A stretch of DNA of 64,000 bases from VRUE01 sp963712595. Lineage in GTDB: Bacteria > Actinomycetota > Thermoleophilia > Solirubrobacterales > 70-9. Positions 56,649-64,000 of this stretch are shown piece after piece; the stretch's first letter is position 1, and every line of letters starts with the position of its first letter. The DNA is taken from assembly GCA_963712595.1 (NCBI GenBank), contig CAVQIM010000001.1:1054001-1118000 (forward strand), given 5' to 3'. The notes under the pieces are model-generated. The model was not told the DNA's origin. It made no database searches and saw only the letters and a list, made by a program, of their open reading frames with translations. A program made the translations under genes and the position numbers.

Positions 56649-58028
56649 GCGCGCCCTCCGGCTCGGGGCCGGAGGGGCCAGATCGCCCTGGGCGAGGCCT
56701 TCGTCGTCGGCGCCCCTGGCTCTCTCGTCGCTCGCCAAACCCGTCATCGCCAACGAGCCGTCAGCGGCGATCGTCGCCGTGGCAACGATCGATTCGCCGG
56801 CCTTCAATTGGCTGGTGTCGATCGTCGCCGGCACGGTGAAGGTGAGGTCATGGCCACTCTCGTCGACGTCATCGGCGGAGAGCAGCAGCTGGCCAGCCTC
56901 CGGGCAGATCGCCTCGACGATTCCGGCGAAATCGCCGTGGGTCGAGGGCGTTTCCCCCGGGCTGACCTGCCGCTGCCAGAGGACGGCGCTGGGCTGTATC
57001 GCCGGCGGGGCCGGGCGTCCCGGAGCCGGTGCGCAAGCTGGGGGCGGAGGCGTCACGACCGGGGGTTCCGGAGAGCTGGGCTGCAAGGCTGGGGCTGGCG
57101 GGGGCAGTTCGCTCGGGGGCGACGGTTCGGCGGGAGGCTCCACGGGTTCGGACGCCGGGACTTCCGAAGTCGCGGCGAGGGACGCCACCTTTTCGATCTG
57201 CACCGCCACTTTCGCGAAGGTCCCCAGCCCCGGTAGCGAGGGCGGGGCTCCTTCCGGGTCGGGGTGGACGTGGACGAGCACCGAGACGCCTCGGCTGGAG
57301 AGCGTGTAGGTGGGCGCCGCCGGCGTCGGATCGAGGTAGGTGACGGTGCCGCTGACGGCGACCTGCCCCCGCTTCCCGGTCTTGGCGTGCGGCCCTGCCT
57401 CGGCAAAGGTCCCGTTGAAGAGCGGGCGAACCGGGACGCTCAATCTTGCCCCGGGCTGGGGCGCTTTTGCGGAATGGACCACGTTCAGCGCGCCCCCCGG
57501 CCCGGCGAGCGCGTAGCTGCCCGCGGCGGGGTTTACGTGCAGGACCACCCCGTGGAACGTTTCGTCTTCTGGTTCAGGCTGCTCGGAGGGGGCGGGCTCT
57601 TCCTGGGACGAGCCGGGCGCTTCTCCCACTTCTCCGCCCTCTTCGGACGACGCGATCGGACCTATTGGGAGAGGTTCCGATGCTGCCGGGATCGGGCTTC
57701 CCCCGCCGGCTGGTACGTCGGCAGTCGCGGTGCTCGACGATGAGCCGCCTCCCCCTTCGTCATCTCCCCCGACTCCGAGGTCTTGGGCAAAACCCGGGAG
57801 TTCGACGATCGGCGCGGCCCCCGTCGCAAAGGTTCCAGCTGCACCCGGGCCAATCGCGACGCCAACGAAGAGCCCGAAGCCAAGCGCCACCGCGGAGAGC
57901 GGCGCCGCCCAGCGACGGTCGGTGACGGGCAAGGCCGCCCAGCCCAACAGCCGGCGGTAGCCGGTCGGCCCTTCGGCCCGCTTTGTGGCCCTGGGCGGCA
58001 TGAGAGCCTTGCGCAGGCGCTCGATCAT
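56574..58028 (-). CDS. Pro-rich membrane-anchored protein with DUF5666-like barrels, pst-linked
   Basis: A 484-residue protein, last of the pst-linked run. The N terminus is cytoplasmic and basic, one hydrophobic segment lies near residues 43-70 ('PLSAVALGFGLFVGVAIGPGAAGTF'), and the rest is outside. Two beta-rich modules resemble DUF5666 domains: about 155-280 ('ETFHGVVLHVNPAAGSYALAG', 'GQVAVSGTVTYLDPT') and about 380-455 ('GDFAGIVEAICPEAGQLLLSADD'). A Pro-rich linker joins them. ATG at 58028 overlaps the preceding zinc-ribbon gene by 4 bases. The 3' end runs 75 bases into the opposite thioesterase gene. Function is unknown; ligand binding at the wall is possible. Confidence 0.75.
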   Translation of the reverse strand: MIERLRKALMPPRATKRAEGPTGYRRLLGWAALPVTDRRWAAPLSAVALGFGLFVGVAIGPGAAGTFATGAAPIVELPGFAQDLGVGGDDEGGGGSSSSTATADVPAGGGSPIPAASEPLPIGPIASSEEGGEVGEAPGSSQEEPAPSEQPEPEDETFHGVVLHVNPAAGSYALAGPGGALNVVHSAKAPQPGARLSVPVRPLFNGTFAEAGPHAKTGKRGQVAVSGTVTYLDPTPAAPTYTLSSRGVSVLVHVHPDPEGAPPSLPGLGTFAKVAVQIEKVASLAATSEVPASEPVEPPAEPSPPSELPPPAPALQPSSPEPPVVTPPPPACAPAPGRPAPPAIQPSAVLWQRQVSPGETPSTHGDFAGIVEAICPEAGQLLLSADDVDESGHDLTFTVPATIDTSQLKAGESIVATATIAADGSLAMTGLASDERARGADDEGLAQGDLAPPAPSRRARLAPRVIQEERQLPRLRKQGAVGAP

Positions 58029-58348
58029 CCCAACGCAACCTCGCCTGTTTCGCCCTGCGGCATCAGGTCCTTGCCGCACTGCCAGCAGAAGGCGGAGCCC
58101 TGGGCGTAGAGGGCACCGCAGTTGCCGCAGGCACCGGCGGCGCCCGCTTGGTCGAGCTTCAGCATCCGTTCGACCTCGGCCAGCTCGGCATCGACCTGCT
58201 GCAGCTTTGCCGCCTGCCGAGCGAGAACGTCGAGTCGGAAGTGGTCGCGACTCGCCATCTCATAAGCGAGCCCGCCGAGGTTCCACTGATGCTCGGCGAG
58301 CTCGCGGGCGAGCCGATCTCGGCGTTTTTCGAGGTCGGAGCCGCTCAC
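58025..58348 (-). CDS. Small coiled-coil/zinc-ribbon protein
   Basis: A 107-residue protein. Residues 1-72 are highly charged helices ('DLEKRRDRLARELAEHQWNLGGLAYEMASRDHFRLDVLARQAAKLQQVDAELAEVERML'), a likely coiled coil. The end is a zinc ribbon 'ACGNCGALYAQGSAFCWQCGKDLMP' with four Cys in C-x2-C...C-x2-C. GTG at 58348 overlaps the stop of the previous gene (GTGA). No membrane segment. It probably acts with the similar zinc-ribbon membrane protein encoded just upstream. No named family was recognised. Confidence 0.78.
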   Translation of the reverse strand: MSGSDLEKRRDRLARELAEHQWNLGGLAYEMASRDHFRLDVLARQAAKLQQVDAELAEVERMLKLDQAGAAGACGNCGALYAQGSAFCWQCGKDLMPQGETGEVALG

Positions 58349-59040
58349 TTGAACGTTTCCGCCGCGCCGCCGCCACCGGGCGCCGTAGTTGTGTCGATCG
58401 GGGGAGGCGCTCCAGGCGTAGCGATTTTGTCGGGCAGCTTCTTGATCGTTTCCTGGTAGCTGTCGCCGCTCTGGCTGTTGAGCTGTTCGAGGTCGTCGGT
58501 GGTGGCCTGAACGGTCGCTTTGCTTTGGCGCGCAGCGCTGCCGGTGAGGCCGCCGGCGACTTCCTCGGCTCCGGTTCCCCCCTTGTCCGACTTCTTCGCG
58601 CTCTTCGGCTTCGCCGAGGTCGCCTTCTGCTCTGCCGGGGCGGAGGTGCTTGCGGTGCTTGCGGGAACTTCGCCGCCGACCTTGACGATCGGCGCGGGAG
58701 CCGCAGGGGTCGTGCTGTTCCCCCTGCCGATGAGCACGCCGACCAGCAGCATCAGGCCGAGCACGGCAATGCCGCCCACTGCCGCCAGCGGCGCGTAGTC
58801 GCGCCCCTCCTTTGGCGCCTCGGCGGGCGCGGACACCGCGCCGTCCCCCTGCTGCTGCACCTCGACCTGCCGCTCTTCCTGCGGGGCGCCCATCAGCCGG
58901 CGATAGTCGACGCGAGGCTCGGCTCGGCGCCTGCCGCAATTGAGGCAGTAGCGCTGGTCCGCCGCCAGCGGGGCTCCGCACTCCTGGCACGGCTCCCCGT
59001 GTTCGCCCAAGGCCGGCGTATGCATGTCCGTGTCCGCCAT
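58345..59040 (-). CDS. Zinc-ribbon single-pass membrane protein
   Basis: A 231-residue protein. An N-terminal zinc ribbon has C18, C21, C32 and C35 ('CQECGAPLAADQRYCLNCG'). A charged linker leads to one transmembrane helix near residues 85-107 ('YAPLAAVGGIAVLGLMLLVGVLIG'), then a Ser/Thr/Ala/Lys-rich outer part ending with 'LEQLNSQSGDSYQETIKKLPDKI'. The ribbon would be cytoplasmic. It follows the lipoprotein gene by 9 bases. Zinc-ribbon/TM proteins of this kind are known in actinobacteria but not assigned a role; here the operon links it to phosphate uptake. Confidence 0.8.
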   Translation of the reverse strand: MADTDMHTPALGEHGEPCQECGAPLAADQRYCLNCGRRRAEPRVDYRRLMGAPQEERQVEVQQQGDGAVSAPAEAPKEGRDYAPLAAVGGIAVLGLMLLVGVLIGRGNSTTPAAPAPIVKVGGEVPASTASTSAPAEQKATSAKPKSAKKSDKGGTGAEEVAGGLTGSAARQSKATVQATTDDLEQLNSQSGDSYQETIKKLPDKIATPGAPPPIDTTTAPGGGGAAETFK

Positions 59041-59049
59041 GGATTCCTC

Positions 59050-59799
59050 CTATTCGAGCTCAAAGCCGGGAAGCGCTGGGAACTGGGTCACCTCGAGGGC
59101 AGCCCCCCTCGGGTCGCCGATGAAGAAGATGTCGTAGTGCAGCGGTTTCGTACCCGCCTTCAGGTGCTCGATCGCGCCGCGTCCGGCCGCCACGACCCTT
59201 CCCCCCTCGCGGCCGATCGCGTAGAGCAACAGCCGGCCCTGGTCCTCGCCGGTCCTGTTGACGACGGTTCCGGTCGCCTCGATGCCGGAGGAGGGATCCC
59301 CTTCGATCGTGGGCTTCGAGACCTCGACGTCGGGGAGCTGCTCGGAGTAGGAGTCGCTGCTGGCGCCGACCTTCACCTCCACCGACTTCGGCTCGCCGCT
59401 GGCCAGCACCTGGTCGTTCACCCACTCCACGTCGCCGCCGGCCCGGATGTAGGGGACGGTGGCCAGGGCAGGCTCGATTCCGGGGATGTCGTTCTCGTAG
59501 ACGCTCCTTCCCTTCGGGTCGAGCACTTCGACCAGGATCGGTACGTCGACGAGGTTCTCGTCGGAGCTGTTGTGGAGGTCGACGACGACGGCGCTGCCGT
59601 TGGCGTCGGTGAGCAGCGAGGTCGAGGTCACCTTCACCTCTGTGCTCTCCTTCTTGATCTCGACGCCTGAGTCGGCGAGCAGCTTCGTCGCGCCCTCCTC
59701 TTCCAGCTCTGCGCTGCGGTCCTGGGTCGACTGGCAGGCCACGAAGCTCGTCGCGGCGAGCAGGGCGAAGCAGGCGACCGCGATAGGGCGGGGGGTCAA
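59050..59799 (-). CDS. Secreted lipoprotein, pst-linked, unknown function
   Basis: A 249-residue protein with a signal peptide ending in the lipobox 'TSFVAC' (Cys at residue 22). The mature part is beta-rich with FxLYD-like stretches ('TDANGSAVVVDLHNSSDENLVDVPILVEVLDPKGRSVYENDIPG' and 'GTVVNRTGEDQGRLLLYAIGREG'). TTG at 59799 is the start and overlaps the pstB stop (TTGA). This coupling places it in the pst operon, perhaps as an outer-face accessory. Family not recognised beyond the general fold. Confidence 0.8.
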   Translation of the reverse strand: MTPRPIAVACFALLAATSFVACQSTQDRSAELEEEGATKLLADSGVEIKKESTEVKVTSTSLLTDANGSAVVVDLHNSSDENLVDVPILVEVLDPKGRSVYENDIPGIEPALATVPYIRAGGDVEWVNDQVLASGEPKSVEVKVGASSDSYSEQLPDVEVSKPTIEGDPSSGIEATGTVVNRTGEDQGRLLLYAIGREGGRVVAAGRGAIEHLKAGTKPLHYDIFFIGDPRGAALEVTQFPALPGFELE

Positions 59800-60758
59800 C
59801 CGAAGCCTCCGCTGACGTACTCGCGGGTCCGCTCGGCGACCGGCGAGCCGAAGACCCGCTCCGCCTCGCCGTACTCGATCAGGTCCCCCAGATACATGAA
59901 GGCGACGTGGTCGGCGACGCGCTGAGCCTGCTGCAGGTTGTGGGTGACGATCACGATCGCGATCTCGCTGCGCAGCGAGACGATCGTCTCCTCGATCGTC
60001 TGGGTCGAGATCGGGTCCAGCGCCGAGCAGGGCTCGTCGAGCAGCAGCACCTCGGGCTGGACGGCCAGCGAGCGGGCGATGCAGAGCCGCTGCTGCTGGC
60101 CGCCGGAGAGCGCCAGGGCTGGGTGGTCGAGGTTGTCCTTGACCTCCTCGAAGAGGCCGGCGCGCTGCAGCGCCTGGGTCACCGCCGGCTCCAGCTCGCG
60201 CTTTGAGGGCTTCTTCGAGCCGCGCTCGCGCAGGCCATAGGCGACGTTGTCGAAGATGCTCATCGGGAAGGGGTTGGGCTGCTGGAAGAGCATCCCGACG
60301 CGGCGGCGAAGGTGGGTGACGTCGAAGAGGTCGACGTCCTCGCCGTCGAGCAGGATGCGGCCGCCGCGGCTGGCAGCCGGCGTCAGGTCGACCAGGCGGT
60401 TGAGCGAGCGCAGCAGGGTCGTCTTGCCGCAGCCCGACGGTCCGATCAGCGCCAGCACCTCTCCTTGGCGCACGCTGAGCGAGACCTGGTTGACCGCCAG
60501 CTTCTGCCCGTAGGCGATGCTGAGCTCCTCGGTGCGCATCCGCTCGACCGGCACCGTGTCGGCGCGTGGCATCCGCTTCAGAACCGACGCCGCAGCCGTG
60601 GAGGGAGCGTGCCCATTGCCCCCAGCGGGAGGCTGGGCGACCGTCGGCGCCCCCCCGATCGCGATCCGCCGCACCGGCGGCGGCAGCGCGACCGCGGCGC
60701 TCGCCGACTCGCGAATCGAGTCGAGTCCGTCCTCTTCAGGCGGGCTCAGTGCGTCCAT
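59796..60758 (-). CDS. pstB: Phosphate ABC transporter ATP-binding protein
   Basis: A 320-residue ATPase energising phosphate import. Walker A is 'GPSGCGKTTLLRSLNRL', the Q-loop region is 'GMLFQQPNPFPMSIFDNVAYG' (a PstB hallmark), the signature is 'LSGGQQQRLCIARSLA', and Walker B is 'LLLDEPCSALDP'. The family is usually about 250 residues; here about 70 residues of Ala/Pro-rich sequence come first, or translation begins at Met63 or Met74. It overlaps pstA by 13 bases and the next lipoprotein gene by 4. Confidence 0.94.
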   Translation of the reverse strand: MDALSPPEEDGLDSIRESASAAVALPPPVRRIAIGGAPTVAQPPAGGNGHAPSTAAASVLKRMPRADTVPVERMRTEELSIAYGQKLAVNQVSLSVRQGEVLALIGPSGCGKTTLLRSLNRLVDLTPAASRGGRILLDGEDVDLFDVTHLRRRVGMLFQQPNPFPMSIFDNVAYGLRERGSKKPSKRELEPAVTQALQRAGLFEEVKDNLDHPALALSGGQQQRLCIARSLAVQPEVLLLDEPCSALDPISTQTIEETIVSLRSEIAIVIVTHNLQQAQRVADHVAFMYLGDLIEYGEAERVFGSPVAERTREYVSGGFG

Positions 60759-61714
60759 GCCGGCTCCTTTCGGCGCGCGATCAGGTCGACCGCGAAGTTG
60801 AGGAAGATGACGACGAGGAGGAGCACGAAGGCGGCCGCGTAGGCCTTCTGCGGCGCGCCCCCCTCCCCGGCCGGGGAGTTGTTGTAGACGTAGGTCGTCA
60901 GCGTGCTGCCGGTTCCCTTCAGCAGGCCCCAGACGGGCGTGCCGTTCTCGGGCTGGATCTGCAGCGAGGCGCCGAGCAGGACGACGACGATCGCTGTGTC
61001 GCCGACGATCCGTCCCATCCCCAGCGTGACCCCGGTGCCGATGCCGCGACGCGAGGCGGGGAGCAGCACCCGGCGGATCGTCGAGATCCTGTCCTTGCCC
61101 AGGGCGTAGGACGCCTCACGAACGTGGCTGGGAATCGCCTGCAGCGCCTCGCGGGTGGAGCCGACGATCAGAGGCAATGCGATCAGCGACATCATCGCCC
61201 CGGCGGTGAAGAAGGAGCGACCGAAGACGGCGTTGCCTTCCGCCGTGAAGGAGAGGAAGCCGAAGATGCCCTGCTGGAAGATCAGCAGGCCGAAGATCGC
61301 CAGCACGATGCTCGGCGTGCCGGCGACGATCTCCACCCCCGACTCGACCGCCCGCGCCAGCCAGGAGGGTCGCGAGTACTCGGAGAGCCAGACCGCGATC
61401 CCGACGCCAATCGGGGTCGCGAGCGCCGTGCCGAGGACGGTGAGGATGACCGTGCCCTCGATCGGATCGAGGAAGCCGCCGGTCTTGCTCTGGTCGAGGC
61501 CGACCTCTGGGTGGCTGGCGAGCAGCGAGACGCTCAGGTACTGCAGGCCCCGGAAGAGCATGTAGACAACGATCGCGCCCGCGATCAGGCAGAGCAGGAT
61601 GCCCGCCCCCCAGGCCATCGCCACGCCTATCTTGTCTCCACGACTCCACGATTCCTCGCCGCGATGGTGCGCCAGCTGCGCCGGTGGAGCGGGAGCGGAT
61701 GCGTGCGCGCTCAA
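60746..61714 (-). CDS. pstA: Phosphate ABC transporter permease PstA
   Basis: A 322-residue membrane protein with six helices. The permease loop is 'IPSHVREASYALGKDRISTIRRVLLPASRRGIGTGVTLGMGRIVGDTA', and the start 'DKIGVAMAWGAGILLCLIAGAIVVYMLFRGL' is the usual PstA first helix. No ATG fits; TTG at 61714, 2 bases after the pstC stop, is proposed, though a later GTG or ATG (near residue 33) is possible. A much longer upstream frame runs across pstC in another frame and is rejected. It forms the channel with PstC. Confidence 0.9.
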   Translation of the reverse strand: MSAHASAPAPPAQLAHHRGEESWSRGDKIGVAMAWGAGILLCLIAGAIVVYMLFRGLQYLSVSLLASHPEVGLDQSKTGGFLDPIEGTVILTVLGTALATPIGVGIAVWLSEYSRPSWLARAVESGVEIVAGTPSIVLAIFGLLIFQQGIFGFLSFTAEGNAVFGRSFFTAGAMMSLIALPLIVGSTREALQAIPSHVREASYALGKDRISTIRRVLLPASRRGIGTGVTLGMGRIVGDTAIVVVLLGASLQIQPENGTPVWGLLKGTGSTLTTYVYNNSPAGEGGAPQKAYAAAFVLLLVVIFLNFAVDLIARRKEPAWTH

Positions 61715-61716
61715 AG

Positions 61717-62718
61717 CTACCTCGCCTGCAGGGTGTATTTGCGCATCGACTGGCGTGCCGCCCAGCCGGCGAAGGAGAGGAAGAAGCTCGAAACGAGAAG
61801 GACGGCGGCGAAGGCGTAGATCGTCTGCCCGAACGGCTTCACCGAGAGCCCCTCGGCGTTGTCGACGATGGTGGCGGCCAGCGTCCGCGCCGGCTCGAAG
61901 AAGAAGGTGACCCCGTCGAGCGGATTGGGGGAGAACCCGACCGAGCCGGAGACCATCGAGAGCATGATCGCCTCGCCCAGGGCACGCGCGGTCGCAAGCA
62001 CCGCGGCGGCGACGATCGCCGGGCGCGCCGCCCGCAGGCCCACCGTGCGCAGGGCGCGCCAGCGGTTGACGCCGAGGGCAGCCGCCCCCTCGGTCCAGTG
62101 CCGCGGCACCGAGCGCAGCGCGTCGGTGGTGATCGCGACCATGATCGGGGTGATCATCACGGTGAGGACGAGGACGCCGACCAGCACGCTCGTGCCGTCG
62201 AGCTGGATCACGTAGCGAACCGAGTCCTTTTCGGCGCCGGAGACGACGTGATTGCCGACGAAGGGGACGAGGACGAGGATCCCGATCAGGCCGTAGACGA
62301 CCGAGGGCACCGCGGCGAGCAATCGAACCACGGGCGAGAGGATCCGCCGCATGAAATCCGGGGCGAACTCGACGATGAACATCGCCGAGAGCAGCGAGAC
62401 GAACGTCGCCAGCAGGACCGAGATGCCGGTGATCAGGGCCGTCGCGTAGAGCAATGGCCAGGCGGACATCGTGTAGACGTAGTCCTTCGGGTCTGCGGGG
62501 GAGTTGAAGATGTTGGTCAGCTGTTCGTCGACGTTGCCGCCGGCGCCGAACCAGGCGAGCCCGTTGTGGACGAACGACGGCCATGCCTTCGAGAAGACGA
62601 AGACGACCATGAAGCCGATCAGCAGCAGGACCGCGGACGCCAGCGCGCCGAGTGCTATCTCGGCGCGCTGGTCGGTGCGGTCCTTGGGCTTCGCGCTATG
62701 CGAGCCGTTGGTGCTCAT
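61717..62718 (-). CDS. pstC: Phosphate ABC transporter permease PstC
   Basis: A 333-residue membrane protein with about six helices. The family loop is 'VPRHWTEGAAALGVNRWRALRTVGLRAARPAIVAAAVLATARALGEAIMLSMV', and the external insertion 'FFFEPARTLAATIV' and 'AAVPSVVYGLIGILVLVPFV' stretch match PstC. ATG at 62718 follows the pstS stop directly, with no bases between. It pairs with PstA in the high-affinity phosphate importer. Confidence 0.94.
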   Translation of the reverse strand: MSTNGSHSAKPKDRTDQRAEIALGALASAVLLLIGFMVVFVFSKAWPSFVHNGLAWFGAGGNVDEQLTNIFNSPADPKDYVYTMSAWPLLYATALITGISVLLATFVSLLSAMFIVEFAPDFMRRILSPVVRLLAAVPSVVYGLIGILVLVPFVGNHVVSGAEKDSVRYVIQLDGTSVLVGVLVLTVMITPIMVAITTDALRSVPRHWTEGAAALGVNRWRALRTVGLRAARPAIVAAAVLATARALGEAIMLSMVSGSVGFSPNPLDGVTFFFEPARTLAATIVDNAEGLSVKPFGQTIYAFAAVLLVSSFFLSFAGWAARQSMRKYTLQAR

Positions 62719-63540
62719 CTAGTTCAGCGGGACCCACTGGGTGGCGACGATTTTGCTCGCCTCTTTGCTGTGCGTAATCCAGTTGATCCATTTGGCGGTC
62801 CCGCCGGTCGGGGCGCCGCGAGTCACCATGTAGAAGTTGCGGACCCCGCCGTACTGGCCGGACTTCGCGTTGCGCAGCGTGCAGTCGACTCCCTGGTAGG
62901 GGACGACGTGGACGTTCTTGGTGAAGAACAGCGAGACGTAGCCGATCCCGGCGGGATCGGAGGCAACCGACTGTTCGATCAGGCCGTTCGATGCCTTCTG
63001 GCTGGCGCCGCTGAAGACTTTCGTGTTGCCCATGAAGATCTTCTGGAAGGCGTCCTGGGTACCGGAGGCGGGGGTGCGAACGAAGGTGTCGATCGTCCCG
63101 GTCTGGGTTGCCCCTGGCACACCGCTCCAGCTGCGAACGCTGCCGCCAAAGACCGCCTGGATGCCGGCCTGGTCGATACCCGCCACCGGGTTGGCGCTAT
63201 TGGTGACGATGCAGATCGCGTCCTGGGCGATCTTGTTGAACACGAGCCCTCCGGGATCGGATGGCTTCGGATCGCGGGACGAGTTGCCGATCGTCACTCG
63301 ACCGGCGGCGACGTCCGCAACGCCGATGTCAGAGCCACCCTGGAGCAGCTTGAAATTGACGCAGTGATCGCAGACGCTCAGGTACTTGCGGGCGAGGAGC
63401 GCCGCCAGCGGCGCCACCGAGGTGGACCCGCTCATCGTGATCGTCGCCTTGGCCGCGGCCGTGGCTGGCGCCACAGCCGGCACTGCCGCTACGAGCGCCA
63501 GGGCGGAGACCATCCCTACCCGGCGTAGTCGATTTCTCAT
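62719..63540 (-). CDS. pstS: Phosphate-binding periplasmic-type protein
   Basis: A 273-residue exported phosphate-binding protein. AAAGGAG lies eight bases ahead of the ATG at 63540. The signal peptide runs to about residue 30 ('ALALVAAVPAVAPATAAAKA'). The phosphate loop is 'ITMSGSTSVAPLAALLARKY', and 'GGSDIGVADVAAGRVTIGNSSRD' and 'RTPASGTQDAFQKIF' are typical. No lipobox is seen, unlike many Gram-positive PstS, so anchoring is unclear. Three Cys in the mature part are unusual. The pst genes follow directly. Confidence 0.93.
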   Translation of the reverse strand: MRNRLRRVGMVSALALVAAVPAVAPATAAAKATITMSGSTSVAPLAALLARKYLSVCDHCVNFKLLQGGSDIGVADVAAGRVTIGNSSRDPKPSDPGGLVFNKIAQDAICIVTNSANPVAGIDQAGIQAVFGGSVRSWSGVPGATQTGTIDTFVRTPASGTQDAFQKIFMGNTKVFSGASQKASNGLIEQSVASDPAGIGYVSLFFTKNVHVVPYQGVDCTLRNAKSGQYGGVRNFYMVTRGAPTGGTAKWINWITHSKEASKIVATQWVPLN

Positions 63541-63596
63541 CGACGTGACTCCTTTCGAGTTGTCTCTGTGGAAATTGGCTGCGTTGGGACGGGACA

Positions 63597-64000
63597 TCAG
63601 GCGCGACCGGCCCGGCGGTGCCGTTTGGCGGCTTTCTCGGGCGCAGCTTTGCTGCAGTCGGGGCCCTTGAGACGGAACGGCTGGGTTACGGCGTTGAAAG
63701 GTTTGTTGGTCACCGAGTCAACCTGGACCACGGTGGCCGCGACCCAGACCTTGAACTTGTCGGCCTTCGTCTTTGCGGCTTCGCACGGATCGCGCGAGAT
63801 CGCCATCTCACCGGTAATCGGATTTCCATAGTTGGCCACACCGCGACAACCGAAGCCGGAGCTCGGGAATGGGCCTTCGCAGCTGAACTGCTCGGGGGTC
63901 GCTTCGCCGGTCGTCGCGTCGAGCACGAGCACCTCGGTGCTGAAGTAGTCGACCTGGCGACTGGAGACGATCGAGTAGCCGACCACCGCGGAGTTGCAGT
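63597..64000 (-). CDS. Exported protein upstream of pstS, partial (5' end cut by window)
   Basis: The frame is open from its stop at 63597 to the window edge; at least 134 codons are seen. The visible part has 'SAVVGYSIVSSRQVDYFSTEVLVLDATTGEAT' and 'CEGPFPSSGFGCRGVANYGNPITGEMAISRDPCEA', four or more cysteines likely to form disulfides, and a basic Lys/Arg-rich end. It looks like a secreted protein of unknown family, and its start and signal peptide are probably just outside. It lies 56 bases ahead of pstS on the same strand. Confidence 0.7.
   Translation of the reverse strand, partial: CNSAVVGYSIVSSRQVDYFSTEVLVLDATTGEATPEQFSCEGPFPSSGFGCRGVANYGNPITGEMAISRDPCEAAKTKADKFKVWVAATVVQVDSVTNKPFNAVTQPFRLKGPDCSKAAPEKAAKRHRRAGRA

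Noticed and set aside
60746..62584. 612-codon version of pstA
   Set aside because: The first half is pstC in the wrong frame, Arg/Pro-rich; PstA homology begins near 61714.

Overview
The window is high-GC DNA, densely coded on both strands, with many ATGA, GTGA or TGATG start/stop overlaps. Gene content (two PucR-type regulators, LCP and ROK proteins, an Icd of the eukaryote-like dimeric type, a membrane-anchor-free succinate dehydrogenase, AidB-like dehydrogenase, serine-tailed FmdB protein, secreted proteins with an IHACYRVKG-type head) suggests an actinomycete-phylum bacterium, most likely class Thermoleophilia (Solirubrobacterales-like). That placement is inference from gene content only.

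Layout: 1-7.1 kb holds an HdeD-like membrane protein, tRNA-Gln, a PucR regulator and a minus-strand run with a DedA-PAP2 fusion, ispE, rsmA, a TatD nuclease and a secreted collagen-like protein. 7.2-20.4 kb holds an FMN hydroxy-acid oxidase, an ABC exporter with metG, rsmI and a ROK kinase, then an LCP protein, glyS, an AlkZ-like winged-helix protein, and a PhlG-like hydrolase paired with a BBE-type flavoenzyme. 20.5-29.7 kb is lipid and envelope oriented: two FKBP lipoproteins, an acyl-CoA ligase, an unusual di-iron R2-like oxidase fused to an SCP2 lipid-binding domain, an amidase, and an MMPL exporter behind a TetR repressor. 29.7-38.4 kb holds a GT39 glycosyltransferase, Lon and Hsp20 in one unit, a fatty-acid-hydroxylase-like enzyme, a PucR-like regulator divergent from a fatty acid desaturase, and an AT-hook/winged-helix protein with a textbook terminator. 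38.4-48.7 kb is central metabolism: mdh, icd, an AidB-like dehydrogenase, a site-2 protease, an M28 peptidase and a type-E succinate dehydrogenase operon (SdhA, SdhB, HdrB-like third subunit). 48.7-53 kb has a Na+/H+ antiporter, a heptad-repeat coiled-coil protein and the aspartate pathway pair asd/lysC. 53.1-56.6 kb is a PadR-MMPL-thioesterase operon. 56.6-64 kb is a phosphate-uptake operon, pstSCAB, that continues through overlapping stop/start codons into four unfamiliar genes (lipoprotein, two zinc-ribbon proteins, a Pro-rich anchored protein).

The most notable points are the R2-like oxidase-SCP2 fusion, which shares a near-identical 16-bp palindrome with the TetR-linked MMPL promoter 5 kb away; the pst operon extension; the type-E SDH with an extra cysteine in its last Fe-S motif; and several inverted-repeat elements at gene ends, including a related hairpin pair at 8.4 and 14.9 kb and long-spaced repeats whose arm contains a stop codon. 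No insertion sequence, phage, CRISPR array or rRNA was seen. All family calls come from reading motifs; no database search was run.
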